Assembly: GCF_014641075.1 (NCBI RefSeq)
Contig: NZ_BMHP01000002.1
Span: 434,001 to 498,000, forward strand
Direction: 5' to 3'
Length of the DNA: 64,000 nt
Origin: Paenibacillus nasutitermitis
Lineage (GTDB): Bacteria; Bacillota; Bacilli; Paenibacillales; Paenibacillaceae
Every line of letters starts with the position of its first letter. The first letter of the stretch is position 1. Positions 25,051 through 33,300 of this stretch are shown here, piece after piece. The position numbers were made by a program, and so were the translations under genes. The notes beneath the pieces were generated by a model. The model was not told the origin of the DNA. It did not search any database and saw nothing but the letters and a program-made list of their open reading frames with translations.

Positions 25051-26106
25051 TTATGATAACCAGTCAGCCAGATTCTTCTTCACAAACTCATCATCATTCA
25101 AATCCGGATAGTCCTGATAGACTCGTTCTATCTCTTGGGCCTGACCGGGAGAAAGAACCTCGTGAGGATTGAGGCACCAGGTACCTTCCAGCAGTCCTTG
25201 TCTGCGCAGAACCTCATGGATGCCTGGAATACAGCCCGCGAACTGGTGTGCGGAGTCAAAGAATGCCGCATTGGAATCGGTCACCTGTACATGCCGTGTC
25301 AGCCATTCCCGGGGAATCTGCGGCAAATTACGAACCGCCTTGATTTCCTCCAATAGCTCCACTGCTTTCTGCGTCCAGACCGACCAATGGCCCAAGAGCC
25401 CGCCGACGATCTGTTTCACTACCGGTTGGCCATCCACCATAAACTGATAACGGGTAAGCAGATCGTTGACGATATTGTCATCATTGCCTGTATACAAGGC
25501 AATTTCATCCCTCCGGCTGGAATAACAGACAGCCCGGACCACATCGATGGTCTGGTACCGGTTGAAAGGAGCCATTTTGATGGCGACGACATTGGGAATT
25601 TCAGCAAATTTGCACCAGAAATCAAAGCTGAAAACTTTGCCGCCTACCGAAGGCTGCAAATAGAACCCAATTACAGGGATAATTCGGGCAACCTCAGCGG
25701 TCCTCGTCAGGATATCCTGTTCACTCCAGCTATCCAGACCGCCCATGCTCAGAAGGCCTGCATCATATCCGTGCTTGAGCGCAATAGATGCTTCATCCAG
25801 CGCTTGAGCGGTCGGTCCGCATAAACCGGCTATCTTGATGAAAGGACGGTTCAGTTGTCCCTTGGCGGCCTCTTCCGCGGCAAGCCGGAGCACCGGTTCG
25901 TACAGATTATGGTCTTTGTCGCGAATTTCAAACTGCGTCGAGTGTACGCCGACCGCTATTCCTCCGGCACCTGATGCAAGATAGTAGCGGGTAAGCGCAC
26001 GTTGGCGGCGTTCATCAAGCTTGCGGTCTTTATTCAGCGCTAGGGGATGGGCAGGAATAACAAGACCTTCATGCAGAGCCTTTAACAATGCCGGTTGTAA
26101 ACCCAT
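25051..26106 (-). CDS. Dihydrodipicolinate synthase (DapA)-family aldolase
   Basis: This 351-residue class I lyase of the DapA/NanA superfamily has its Schiff-base lysine in VVAIKMAPF and the catalytic Tyr probably in IGFYLQPSVGG. It is longer than true DapA (about 290 residues), with a C-terminal extension ending YPDLNDDEFVKKNLADWLS. The context is a catabolic operon and not lysine synthesis, so it more likely cleaves a sugar acid or hydroxy-amino acid precursor. ATG 26106 follows AAAGGGGG and lies 2 nt after the upstream stop codon. The substrate is unknown. Confidence 0.88.
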   Translation of the reverse strand: MGLQPALLKALHEGLVIPAHPLALNKDRKLDERRQRALTRYYLASGAGGIAVGVHSTQFEIRDKDHNLYEPVLRLAAEEAAKGQLNRPFIKIAGLCGPTAQALDEASIALKHGYDAGLLSMGGLDSWSEQDILTRTAEVARIIPVIGFYLQPSVGGKVFSFDFWCKFAEIPNVVAIKMAPFNRYQTIDVVRAVCYSSRRDEIALYTGNDDNIVNDLLTRYQFMVDGQPVVKQIVGGLLGHWSVWTQKAVELLEEIKAVRNLPQIPREWLTRHVQVTDSNAAFFDSAHQFAGCIPGIHEVLRRQGLLEGTWCLNPHEVLSPGQAQEIERVYQDYPDLNDDEFVKKNLADWLS

Positions 26107-26108
26107 CT

Positions 26109-27125
26109 TTAGAAGTCCCCCTTTCTTTCCTGAAAGTGGGTTGGCTTATTCCAGGTCTGCCCTCCGGCCAGAATCCATTCAGCCGTCCAATCAATCATCT
26201 GCAGCAGCGAAACACGGGGATAACCGAAATGCTGATGGGATGCTGAAGCATTGCTCAGCAGTGCAGTATCCGCTTCCGAGCCGGAAAATTGCACCTCCAT
26301 GCCCAACCTGCTAGCGAGTGCGCCGGCCGCCCAACGGATAGACATCGTTTCCGGTCCGGTAATATTAAGAATAGCAGGCGGGTTCGTGCATTTTGTCAAG
26401 GACCGCAGCGCCATGAGGTTGGCATCGCCCTGCCAGATTACATTGGCATAGCCCATGGTAAGATCAATAGCTTTACCGGCCTGGATGGACTTCGCAAGCT
26501 CGAGCAGAACCCCGTAACGCATATCAATGGCATAATTCAGACGGTAGATGAGCATAGGCGTGCCATTCAACTGGGAGAAATATTCGAACACACGCTCCCT
26601 GCCCAGGCAGGATTGGGCATATTCACCGATTGGTCCTGGGGGGACGCTCTCGTCTACACCACCGCTTCCCACAGGAGAAAACGGATATACATTCCCTGAG
26701 GAGAATGCCACGATACGCGAATCCTTGTATTTCTCAGCCACTCTGCCAGGCAAATAAGCGTTCATCGCCCATGTGAAATATTCTCTGCCTTTTGTACCGA
26801 ATTTATTGCCAGCCATATAAACGATATTGCGGGCATCCGGAAGCCCCGCCAGTTCCTTATCGTTCAGCAGATCACAGGAAATCGTTTCAACACCTGCCTC
26901 TTCCAGTTCGCTTTTGGCGGCGGCATCCGAGAAACGGGAAACGCCGATTACCCGTTTGGCGAGTCCGCCTTCACGGATTGCATTTGCGGCGAGCTTGGCT
27001 AGACTCGGTCCCATTTTTCCTCCTACGCCCAAAATCATAATATCTCCATCAAGCGAGGCCAAATCGCGGATCAGATCCTCAGTCGGCTCAGCCATTTTAC
27101 TTTCCAATTCAGCAATCGTTCTCAT
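26109..27125 (-). CDS. NAD-dependent epimerase/dehydratase family protein
   Basis: This 338-residue extended short-chain dehydrogenase has its nucleotide-binding glycine motif GVGGKMGPSLA at about 35-45. FSSGNVYPFSPVG and the later GEYAQSCLGRE stand where the family has its Ser-Tyr-Lys catalytic set. The Tyr in EYAQ is clear, but the usual YxxxK lysine position reads as Arg or Gly, so activity needs checking. ATG 27125 has AGGAG at 7 nt; an earlier ATG at 27143 is less likely. It heads the operon with the DapA-like aldolase and serine dehydratase. Confidence 0.85.
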   Translation of the reverse strand: MRTIAELESKMAEPTEDLIRDLASLDGDIMILGVGGKMGPSLAKLAANAIREGGLAKRVIGVSRFSDAAAKSELEEAGVETISCDLLNDKELAGLPDARNIVYMAGNKFGTKGREYFTWAMNAYLPGRVAEKYKDSRIVAFSSGNVYPFSPVGSGGVDESVPPGPIGEYAQSCLGRERVFEYFSQLNGTPMLIYRLNYAIDMRYGVLLELAKSIQAGKAIDLTMGYANVIWQGDANLMALRSLTKCTNPPAILNITGPETMSIRWAAGALASRLGMEVQFSGSEADTALLSNASASHQHFGYPRVSLLQMIDWTAEWILAGGQTWNKPTHFQERKGDF

Positions 27126-27158
27126 TGTAAGGCTCCTCTCCATTGATTCGTCAGCTTA

Positions 27159-27205
27159 ATTATAATCACCCGCCTCTTTTAAAGACAAATCTTTAAATTG
27201 TCTTT
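27159..27205 (-). promoter_or_regulatory. Promoter and operator of the epimerase-aldolase-serine dehydratase operon
   Basis: On the minus strand -10 TATAAT (27159-27164) has a weak -35 TTGTCT (27183-27188) at 18 bp. The perfect inverted repeat AAAGACAA-N9-TTGTCTTT (27181-27205) overlaps the -35, so it may be a regulator binding site. No regulator gene is adjacent to the operon. Confidence 0.65.
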
Positions 27206-27222
27206 TAATGATGAGGTAAAAA

Positions 27223-27244
27223 CAAAAAAAACGGCCGCCGCCGT
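27223..27244 (-). terminator. Terminator of small membrane protein gene
   Basis: Stem ACGGC/GCCGT with a 4-nt loop is followed on the minus strand by eight T. It lies 70 nt past the stop at 27313. Confidence 0.7.
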
Positions 27245-27312
27245 CTTTTGATGCACTGCACGCTTTTTCCCTACATGAAAAAAAGAAACGCCCGCCTCTC
27301 TAAAAAAGCAAG

Positions 27313-27750
27313 TCACGAATCATATTCTTTCGCTTGCAGCGCAGCTGCTCTCTCCCAGCTCGTCCGAGCCATTGTTTCCGCGATCGACAATAATGCGCCT
27401 ATAGCAGCAAACAGTATGATCGAAGTGCTGCTGTGCAGCCCAAATTCCTCCACAAACCGAACCTCATACAGCATCTCGAAGATATAATAACCACTAACAC
27501 CACCTACAAGCATGTAGCTGATCAATTTAATAGGCAGATTGCGGTTCAACCACTTATCCACAGCTATTCCAATGGGACAAAACACGATGAAATAGAAGGG
27601 AAACGCCAGAACTGCACCAAAAAACACCATATAAAAAGTTAAATCCATATATTCCGACGTCGTAATTTTACTCCCTTCAATCGATTCCACCACCCATAAA
27701 CCAACTGCCGCCATCAAGGTGAATAACGCGGCAAGATATAATTGTTTCAT
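27313..27750 (-). CDS. Small four-helix membrane protein of unknown function
   Basis: This 145-residue protein has four predicted TM segments at about 3-22, 38-60, 75-93 and 108-126, and ends in a charged cytosolic tail. I recognise no domain. ATG 27750 has GGAGG 5 nt upstream. It is divergent from the LytS-like GGDEF gene (27924), so the two share a promoter region. It is probably transcribed alone. Confidence 0.8.
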   Translation of the reverse strand: MKQLYLAALFTLMAAVGLWVVESIEGSKITTSEYMDLTFYMVFFGAVLAFPFYFIVFCPIGIAVDKWLNRNLPIKLISYMLVGGVSGYYIFEMLYEVRFVEEFGLHSSTSIILFAAIGALLSIAETMARTSWERAAALQAKEYDS

Positions 27751-27857
27751 ATTTTCCTCCAATTGATGATCGGTTCAGTATATTTTGTAGTTAGACGGAT
27801 TTAACCTCCAAATAGTTGCTTGAGGGTTGAACACAAAAAAATCATAGAGGATCTTGC

Positions 27858-27886
27858 TTGACACGGGGTTAGTCTGACTTTATATT
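27858..27886 (+). promoter_or_regulatory. Sigma-A promoter of the LytS-like GGDEF gene
   Basis: Perfect -35 TTGACA (27858-27863), a 17-bp spacer and -10 TATATT (27881-27886). It covers a TTG at 27885 that would otherwise be the first in-frame start, so translation must begin further downstream. Confidence 0.85.
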
Positions 27887-27923
27887 GGAACAGATTGTCA
27901 GTTTATGTAGAATAATTATTAGG

Positions 27924-29507
27924 ATGGTGTATTTGCGGGTGTTTTCCGATTTTATCGTGAACTTGGCTTTGTTTATTGCCTGTTTCTTTTTAATAAATCG
28001 CATGTATCCTCTCGAAATGATAAGCAGCAGAACCTCTTCCACACAAAGCAAACTAACGCTGGGCTTTATACTTGGAGCCTTCGGTATCATCCTGATGCTG
28101 TTCGGCTTTCAGATTACGGACACCACCATTCTGGATTATCGCCAACTTGCGGTGATCTCTGCTGCTCTTATGGGTGGTTTTTACGCTTCCATCCTGTCCG
28201 CCATAATAATCGGACTTTTTCGTATTCTTTATTTTGGGGTGAATGAATCCTCCATTATAGCTTGCCTGAATATTCTGCTTCTCGGCTCTCTATCCGGCAT
28301 GATCGTCCGTTACCGGCTGACCTATTGGAGACGCTGGATAGCGCTGATCGGAGCCATGGTCATCATCACCAGTGCGAGCTTGTATTATCTTCTAGGTAAA
28401 AACAGCCTCTACATCATTCTTTATTTTTTGGCTGTTATGATCTTCGGTTCTATATTCATCGCTTATTTGAAGTATTATTTGATGCGGGCTAATTTGATGG
28501 AAATTCAGCTGAAAGAAAACGAGGGACGTTACCGCCAATTAAATGCCTTGAAAGAAGCTGTTTTCCAATCGGCAACCGAAGTATCCATTATTGTAACCGA
28601 TCCAACCGGCCTCATTACGTTGTTCAACAAAGGCGCAGAGAAAATGCTGGGCTATGCGGAGGATGAGATGCTGGGGAAATTAACCCCGGTCAACTTCCAT
28701 CTGGAAGCGGAGATCGAACGTAGAGGGCAGGAGTTGTCCGAATTGGCGGGCAAAGAGATTACAGGATTTGATGTTCTCATTAAATGGTCGCACCGCAACA
28801 ATTCCGATGAACGGGAATGGACCTATGTGAAAAAAGACGGAAGCTTGATCATCGTAGACCTGCTCATTACCCCGCTGCAATATGAAGGCGAATTATCCGG
28901 CTACGTCGGTATTGCCACCGATATTACGGCGAAAAAACAGGCGGAGAACCGGCTCATCGAAGCCAATCATTTGCTGCAAAAGCTCTCCACGATGGATGGG
29001 TTGACCGGAATCGCCAACCGCAGGGCTTTCGATGAAAGGCTGAGGCTGGAATGGAAATCCGCGTTCACCAGTCAGACCCCGATTGCACTAATCATTATAG
29101 ACATTGATTATTTCAAAGCCTATAACGATACGTACGGCCATATCGAGGGCGATGAATGCCTAAAGCGGGTAGCCATGATTTTTCAACGGAGAATGATACA
29201 GCATGGCGGACTTGCAGCCAGGTACGGCGGCGAGGAATTTGCTGTTATTCTGCCAGGCATGGCCATTGAAGAAGCATTCCGGACAGCCGAGATACTCCGA
29301 TCGGATATCGAGTCGGCATGCATCCCCCACAGCGGCTCGAAAGTACATGATGCGGTAACGATCAGCGCGGGGGTAACGGCCACCATTCCCGAAGCGGCAG
29401 ATCTGAGACTCGAGCTCCTTCTGGAGGCCGACACCATGCTGTACCAGTCCAAACAGAATGGCCGCAATCGCGTAACCGCCGCTGGAATAACAAGCACGTC
29501 CGTTTGA
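27924..29507 (+). CDS. 5TM-receptor (LytS-like)-PAS-GGDEF diguanylate cyclase
   Basis: This protein of about 527 residues has several N-terminal TM segments of the 5TMR-LYT type (about 5-190), a PAS domain (about 205-325, TEVSIIVTDPTGLITLFNKGAEKMLGY in part) and a C-terminal GGDEF domain. The cyclase motif is GGEEF in ARYGGEEFAVIL, and metal ligands are in IIDIDYFKAYND. It should make c-di-GMP; the inhibitory RxxD site is replaced (QHGG). ATG 27924 is the first start after the promoter but has a poor ribosome site; a GTG 15 nt later is possible. Confidence 0.9.
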   Translation: MVYLRVFSDFIVNLALFIACFFLINRMYPLEMISSRTSSTQSKLTLGFILGAFGIILMLFGFQITDTTILDYRQLAVISAALMGGFYASILSAIIIGLFRILYFGVNESSIIACLNILLLGSLSGMIVRYRLTYWRRWIALIGAMVIITSASLYYLLGKNSLYIILYFLAVMIFGSIFIAYLKYYLMRANLMEIQLKENEGRYRQLNALKEAVFQSATEVSIIVTDPTGLITLFNKGAEKMLGYAEDEMLGKLTPVNFHLEAEIERRGQELSELAGKEITGFDVLIKWSHRNNSDEREWTYVKKDGSLIIVDLLITPLQYEGELSGYVGIATDITAKKQAENRLIEANHLLQKLSTMDGLTGIANRRAFDERLRLEWKSAFTSQTPIALIIIDIDYFKAYNDTYGHIEGDECLKRVAMIFQRRMIQHGGLAARYGGEEFAVILPGMAIEEAFRTAEILRSDIESACIPHSGSKVHDAVTISAGVTATIPEAADLRLELLLEADTMLYQSKQNGRNRVTAAGITSTSV

Positions 29508-29516
29508 AAATCAATC

Positions 29517-29555
29517 CCGGTTCCAGGCGATCTTTAAGGAATAGCCCGGAACCGG
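29517..29555 (-). terminator. Possible terminator between convergent genes
   Basis: CCGGTTCC/GGAACCGG flanks an inner GGC/GCC pair and a long loop. T content after it is low on both strands, so this is a weak call. Confidence 0.35.
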
Positions 29556-29602
29556 AAAACAACGAAGCTTTAATGATGCGGCTTCAAGGACAAATCCGCT
29601 GC

Positions 29603-30316
29603 TCAAGTCTCCAGCTCAACGGCCTCCATCGCCACCCTCTCCCAAATCCGGTCAAGTGTCAAACTCAGGTTCGATCCCCGCTGCGGATGCCAATAAGGCT
29701 CCTTGCTGCGGAAATAATGCGGGTGTCCACCTAGCACCGTAATCGTTCCGATATGTCCCGGCGCATGCTTAAGCCGGTTCCAATAAAGCACACCCAGCCG
29801 GTTGCGGCTCCAACCGCCCCAGCTTCCCAGCCTTGTGATGGGATCCTTCAGCTTGCCGTCCTCATCAACCGCGCGGAAATAACTCACCTTGTTGCGGAAA
29901 TCGCTGCGGATCGGCATCCTCGGGGATCCTACCTGAATAATCCGGCAATCGGGAATAACCCCTTTCTTACTAAGCAAAAGCGCAGCCTGATAGGCAGCTA
30001 CGGCGCCGCCGCTATGGCCGATCAACAAGACCGGGCGTCCCGCTGACAGGCGGCTTACCTGGTCCGCAACCGCACGGCCACCCGGACGATAGGCTGCTCC
30101 CAGACGGGACAAATCCCGGCCTACTTCTATAATTTGGCGGAACATGCTCTGCGTATGATCACCGTAAGGCAGCAGCTCGCGGATAATGGGATCCCGGCCC
30201 GTTTCCAAAAAACGCTGCTTGAGCTCCCGCTTGCATTCATCAAAAATATGCGGGGTAGATGCCACCCCTGCGATCAGGTAAATATGCCATTGCGCAATTT
30301 GGTCCAATATCACCAT
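29603..30316 (-). CDS. Lipase/esterase-like alpha/beta hydrolase
   Basis: This 237-residue protein has the nucleophile elbow GHSGG (S102), preceded by the strand VLLI and followed by an Ala-rich helix, as in class 3 lipases and related hydrolases. No signal peptide is evident, so it is probably cytosolic. The acid and the final His are not certain, but HAPGHIGTI near residue 185 offers candidates. ATG 30316 follows GGCGGTGAAG. It converges with the GGDEF gene and seems monocistronic. The substrate is unknown. Confidence 0.8.
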   Translation of the reverse strand: MVILDQIAQWHIYLIAGVASTPHIFDECKRELKQRFLETGRDPIIRELLPYGDHTQSMFRQIIEVGRDLSRLGAAYRPGGRAVADQVSRLSAGRPVLLIGHSGGAVAAYQAALLLSKKGVIPDCRIIQVGSPRMPIRSDFRNKVSYFRAVDEDGKLKDPITRLGSWGGWSRNRLGVLYWNRLKHAPGHIGTITVLGGHPHYFRSKEPYWHPQRGSNLSLTLDRIWERVAMEAVELET

Positions 30317-30426
30317 TTATCTTCACCGCCTGTTTGCATTCGGCTGTCCGTCCAGCCCTTTCATCTACGCTAGTATGGGGCGAACGAAGCAAAATTCATT
30401 CCATTGGAATATGAATATTTGGAAAC

Positions 30427-30448
30427 AAAAAAAACCGCGTTTCCGCGG
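30427..30448 (-). terminator. Terminator of radical SAM gene
   Basis: Stem CCGCG/CGCGG with a 4-nt loop is followed on the minus strand by eight T. A second hairpin GCGGATT/AATCCGC lies between it and the stop codon. Confidence 0.85.
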
Positions 30449-30512
30449 CGCATAGTGCAAGGTTCGAGGCGCGGATTACAAATCCGCCCGTCTAGGGTGG
30501 TCGTAATCCCGC

Positions 30513-31391
30513 TTACATACTGAACCGCTGACGATAGCCGCATTTCCGGCACAGTTCCTCGACGACTTCCCTCCGGGAAAATCCGTCGTACAGCTTGTTG
30601 GCCCGTTCGCCTTCGACAATCTCCGAGAATGGCGTATGGTTGATGTTACCCAGGTTGATGACTCCTTCGCCATCCAGGCAGCAGGGAATGACGGTTCCAT
30701 CCACCAGAATGCCGGCCTGATTGCGCAGTGCATGGCAGAAACCTTTTCCTTCGTCTTCCTTTTCCTTCAAATCGGGCCATTTGAATTCATGCTCCTGGTT
30801 CAAATAGATCCGATCGGCTATTTTGATGCCGCCGCCGCGGACAAATTTATCCTCGATCCGGTAATCCAGCTGAAATTCCTCCTCAATGATTTGGAGGATT
30901 TCCCGGTTGCGGCTGCGCTCTATATTGGCCGTATTGTCTTCTGTCAGGTTCCACAACCGCAGTGAGATCAGAATGTCCGACACCGCAACGGCCTCTTTGG
31001 CAAATACCAGCACATTTTTAATATAACCTTCCTTGTCTGTGGAGCCTTCATGGCCGTCAAAACTGTGCAAGGAGAAGTTGATTTGCCTCAGCGCCGGTTT
31101 TCCCATAATCTTGGGTCCTGCTTTATGGAGCAAAGTCCCGTTGGAGGTGAGGTTAACCTTGAAGCCTCTCTCATGGCTGAGATCCAGCAGCTGGTCCAGC
31201 TTCGGATGCAGCATCGGTTCCCCTTTCACATGAAAATAAATATGCTCGGTATGGGGTTTGATCTGATCGAGTATATTCGTAAAAGCTTCGATTGTAATAA
31301 AATTGGCTTGCCGCTTCGTTTGAGGACAAAAGCTGCAGGCCAGATTGCAAATGCTGGTAATTTCAATATAAAACTTTTTGAATTTTTTCAA
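30513..31391 (-). CDS. Radical SAM/SPASM domain protein
   Basis: This 292-residue radical SAM enzyme opens with KKFKKFYIEITSICN and has the cluster motif CNLACSFC (C15, C19, C22 in the chosen frame). A C-terminal SPASM-like region has further cysteines (CHALRNQ, IPCCLDG, LCRKCGY), suggesting auxiliary Fe-S binding. SPASM enzymes typically modify peptides or proteins, but no precursor peptide is visible nearby. The start is probably TTG 31391, with GGAG 8 nt upstream; an earlier TTG at 31409 has no site. It lies 69 nt after the phosphoesterase gene. Confidence 0.88.
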   Translation of the reverse strand: MKKFKKFYIEITSICNLACSFCPQTKRQANFITIEAFTNILDQIKPHTEHIYFHVKGEPMLHPKLDQLLDLSHERGFKVNLTSNGTLLHKAGPKIMGKPALRQINFSLHSFDGHEGSTDKEGYIKNVLVFAKEAVAVSDILISLRLWNLTEDNTANIERSRNREILQIIEEEFQLDYRIEDKFVRGGGIKIADRIYLNQEHEFKWPDLKEKEDEGKGFCHALRNQAGILVDGTVIPCCLDGEGVINLGNINHTPFSEIVEGERANKLYDGFSRREVVEELCRKCGYRQRFSM

Positions 31392-31460
31392 TGCTTCTGC
31401 TCCGTTCAATCCTGTAAGTACATAATGGTCCTATTATATCATAATTCCACAGCAGCATCG

Positions 31461-31967
31461 TTATGATTTATTGCCATAATAGATATGCTTGGCTTCTACC
31501 GCCCCGTTCGTCAACTCAAGAACGCCGAATGAGTATTGGGACTGCCTTCTCTTGTCCGTTGGAGAGCCCGGATTCATCACCAGTATCCCGGCACTTTGGC
31601 GGAGTACCGGGATATGGGAGTGGCCGTAGAGAATCACATCCGGCTTCTCATCCGCAAAACTGCTGACAGCCGTTGCTTCCGTATCGGTCCGTTTGCCTGT
31701 CCCATGACCGTGAACCATTCCAATCCGGACGCCTTGAAAGGTCAGCAGCTTGCGCCAGCCGAATTTACGGATGATTTCCGGACCGTCATTATTGCCCGCC
31801 ACGCCGTCAGTAGGCGCATAGGCGGCGAGCATATCGTATACGGAAAGCTGCGTCCAGTCGCCTGCATGCAGAATATGATCGGCAGAACGAAGCTCGCGCA
31901 CAAGACGATCCGGCAGTTTTTTATTCATTCTGGGCATATGGGTATCGGAAACTATAATGATTCGCAT
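31461..31967 (-). CDS. YfcE/MJ0936-family metallophosphoesterase
   Basis: This 168-residue calcineurin-like phosphodiesterase keeps all five metal motifs: SDTHMP (D8, H10), HAGDW (D37), AGNND (N59), VHGHG (H86, H88) and YGHSH (H116, H118). Family members hydrolyse phosphodiesters, often cyclic nucleotides in vitro. ATG 31967 follows AAGGAG. It may be cotranscribed with the radical SAM gene downstream. Confidence 0.92.
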   Translation of the reverse strand: MRIIIVSDTHMPRMNKKLPDRLVRELRSADHILHAGDWTQLSVYDMLAAYAPTDGVAGNNDGPEIIRKFGWRKLLTFQGVRIGMVHGHGTGKRTDTEATAVSSFADEKPDVILYGHSHIPVLRQSAGILVMNPGSPTDKRRQSQYSFGVLELTNGAVEAKHIYYGNKS

Positions 31968-31987
31968 TCGCTCCTTGCACCTACCCT

Positions 31988-32188
31988 CTACAGTTTTTTT
32001 CGGAGCCCTTGAATAATTTTGAGACTTCCATTCTCTGTTTTCACCGTAAAAACAAGCTTATAGGAATTCGTCGTCTCTTCCCCGATCTTGCCCTCCCGTG
32101 TATCGATGACAAGCGTCAGCGTGACGGAATCGGAAAGTATTCCAATAACTGGATCGGAAGACATCCAAAGAAAGTTCGGCATCGGCAT
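31988..32188 (-). pseudogene. Possible gene remnant or 66-residue protein
   Basis: A short frame from ATG 32188 (GGAG 5 nt upstream) ends in an amphipathic beta-rich tail, DSVTLTLVIDTREGKIGEE then NSYKLVFTVKTENGSLKI, which looks like the end of an NTF2-like domain. A second start with a good site lies at ATG 32255 in another frame and overlaps it out of phase. The combination suggests a frameshifted or truncated gene, though a genuine small protein is possible. It lies between the phosphoesterase and a hypothetical gene. Confidence 0.35.
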
Positions 32189-32264
32189 GCGCGCTCCAAT
32201 CCTCCGGAAGCCTGCGCCGCTGTTGCCGCCTGCTATGGGGGCGGTAGCAGGACATTCGAATCTC

Positions 32265-32906
32265 CTACATACCAATTTCCTGCAATTCGCGGAGCGTCCC
32301 CTGAACGTCACGCTCAGGATTCAACGCATGAATCGTGGACTCCTTGATGGGGTAACCTTCATAGATACCCCTTACAATTTCCAACGGGAGCTCCACATCA
32401 AAATAATCTTCTGCCCAATCGACGTACTGTTCCGGTGTAAGTCTAATCGTACCGAGCAGAAATCCGGAACCATCGTCTGCGCCGTCTGGGACGGCGATTT
32501 GGCCTTTGCGCCATGAGGTGTCGCCTGCTTCGCGCCATATACAGAAAGTAACCTCATCCTTCTCAATAGCCTCGTCATCCAGCAAATCAAGCAAGACCAG
32601 TGGAGTCTGATCATAAATACCGGGCCAAATGACATAATCTTCTCCCGCATGCGGGCTTAGCGATGATTCATGATCAAAGCCTTTCAGGATTGCACCATCC
32701 GGGGCGAATAAAATAAACAAATGGTCGCCCGATCCATTATCAATCTTAGCCATTGCAGCCTCCGTTCCCCGACACGGTGTAAAACGGTGGTACCTTAACC
32801 AGTCCTCTTCGCATAAAATCAAGTCCAGGGCAGCCTGAACCTGCATCAGCTTATTTAATGCATCCGGCTCCGGTAAGAAGTCGTAATTTCCCACTTCATT
32901 CAGCAC
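32265..32906 (-). CDS. Hypothetical acidic protein
   Basis: This 213-residue cytosolic protein is strongly acidic and rich in Asp, Glu and Trp, with no TM segment or signal peptide. Residues 60-130 (DHLFILFAPDGAILKGFDHES, then EDYVIWPGIYD) look like a compact alpha/beta domain. I recognise no family, and similarity to SMI1/KNR4-type immunity proteins is only an impression. The start is GTG 32906, very close to AAGAAGG; a GTG 12 nt later has better spacing. Apparently a single-gene unit. Confidence 0.75.
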   Translation of the reverse strand: MLNEVGNYDFLPEPDALNKLMQVQAALDLILCEEDWLRYHRFTPCRGTEAAMAKIDNGSGDHLFILFAPDGAILKGFDHESSLSPHAGEDYVIWPGIYDQTPLVLLDLLDDEAIEKDEVTFCIWREAGDTSWRKGQIAVPDGADDGSGFLLGTIRLTPEQYVDWAEDYFDVELPLEIVRGIYEGYPIKESTIHALNPERDVQGTLRELQEIGM

Positions 32907-33091
32907 CCTTCTTTTGATCGGTTTTGGTGATTCTTATCGTAACACGAAGCCAAATACCTGCAAAGTCTGTTGGTTCTTGATTTCCGCTATTCCTGCCTGG
33001 CAGCTTTCCGTTATGCAGACTAATCTGAGTAAAATCAAGCCCATGTGGGTATAATCCTATGAAGACATTTTCTCACGAGGAGGAATTCATC

Positions 33092-33220
33092 ATGAAAAAA
33101 ATGCTAATGACCGCTGCCGGCCTGGGAATCGCATATTTAATGAGGAACAAGAGCGCCCGTGATAAACTGATCAACAAGGTACAGTCCTTTACGAACAAAT
33201 CCAAACACCCACAAATATAA
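33092..33220 (+). CDS. 42-residue small basic protein
   Basis: This small gene has a strong ribosome site (GAGGAGG 9 nt before ATG 33092) and a TATAAT box about 40 nt upstream. It encodes MKKMLMTAAGLGIAYLMRNKS followed by a basic, helical tail ending KHPQI. An N-terminal hydrophobic helix and a basic C-terminus suggest a peripheral or inserted membrane peptide. A hairpin terminator follows 14 nt after the stop. No known family is recognised. Confidence 0.75.
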   Translation: MKKMLMTAAGLGIAYLMRNKSARDKLINKVQSFTNKSKHPQI

Positions 33221-33234
33221 CCCAATCACCAAAA

Positions 33235-33260
33235 CAGCCCGGCTGATCGAAGCCGGGCTG
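33235..33260. terminator. Bidirectional terminator after small basic protein and aldo/keto reductase genes
   Basis: A 9-bp stem CAGCCCGGC/GCCGGGCTG is followed by CTTTGG on the plus strand and TTTTGG on the minus strand. It sits between two convergent genes. Confidence 0.8.
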
Positions 33261-33300
33261 CTTTGGCGATTCCATTCCTATAGCGATGTCGAATGAGGAA

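Noticed and set aside
30450..30512. Second hairpin GCGGATT/AATCCGC after the radical SAM gene, considered as a small RNA or repeat element
   Set aside because: It is a single copy in the window and lies in the 3' untranslated region just before a clear terminator.
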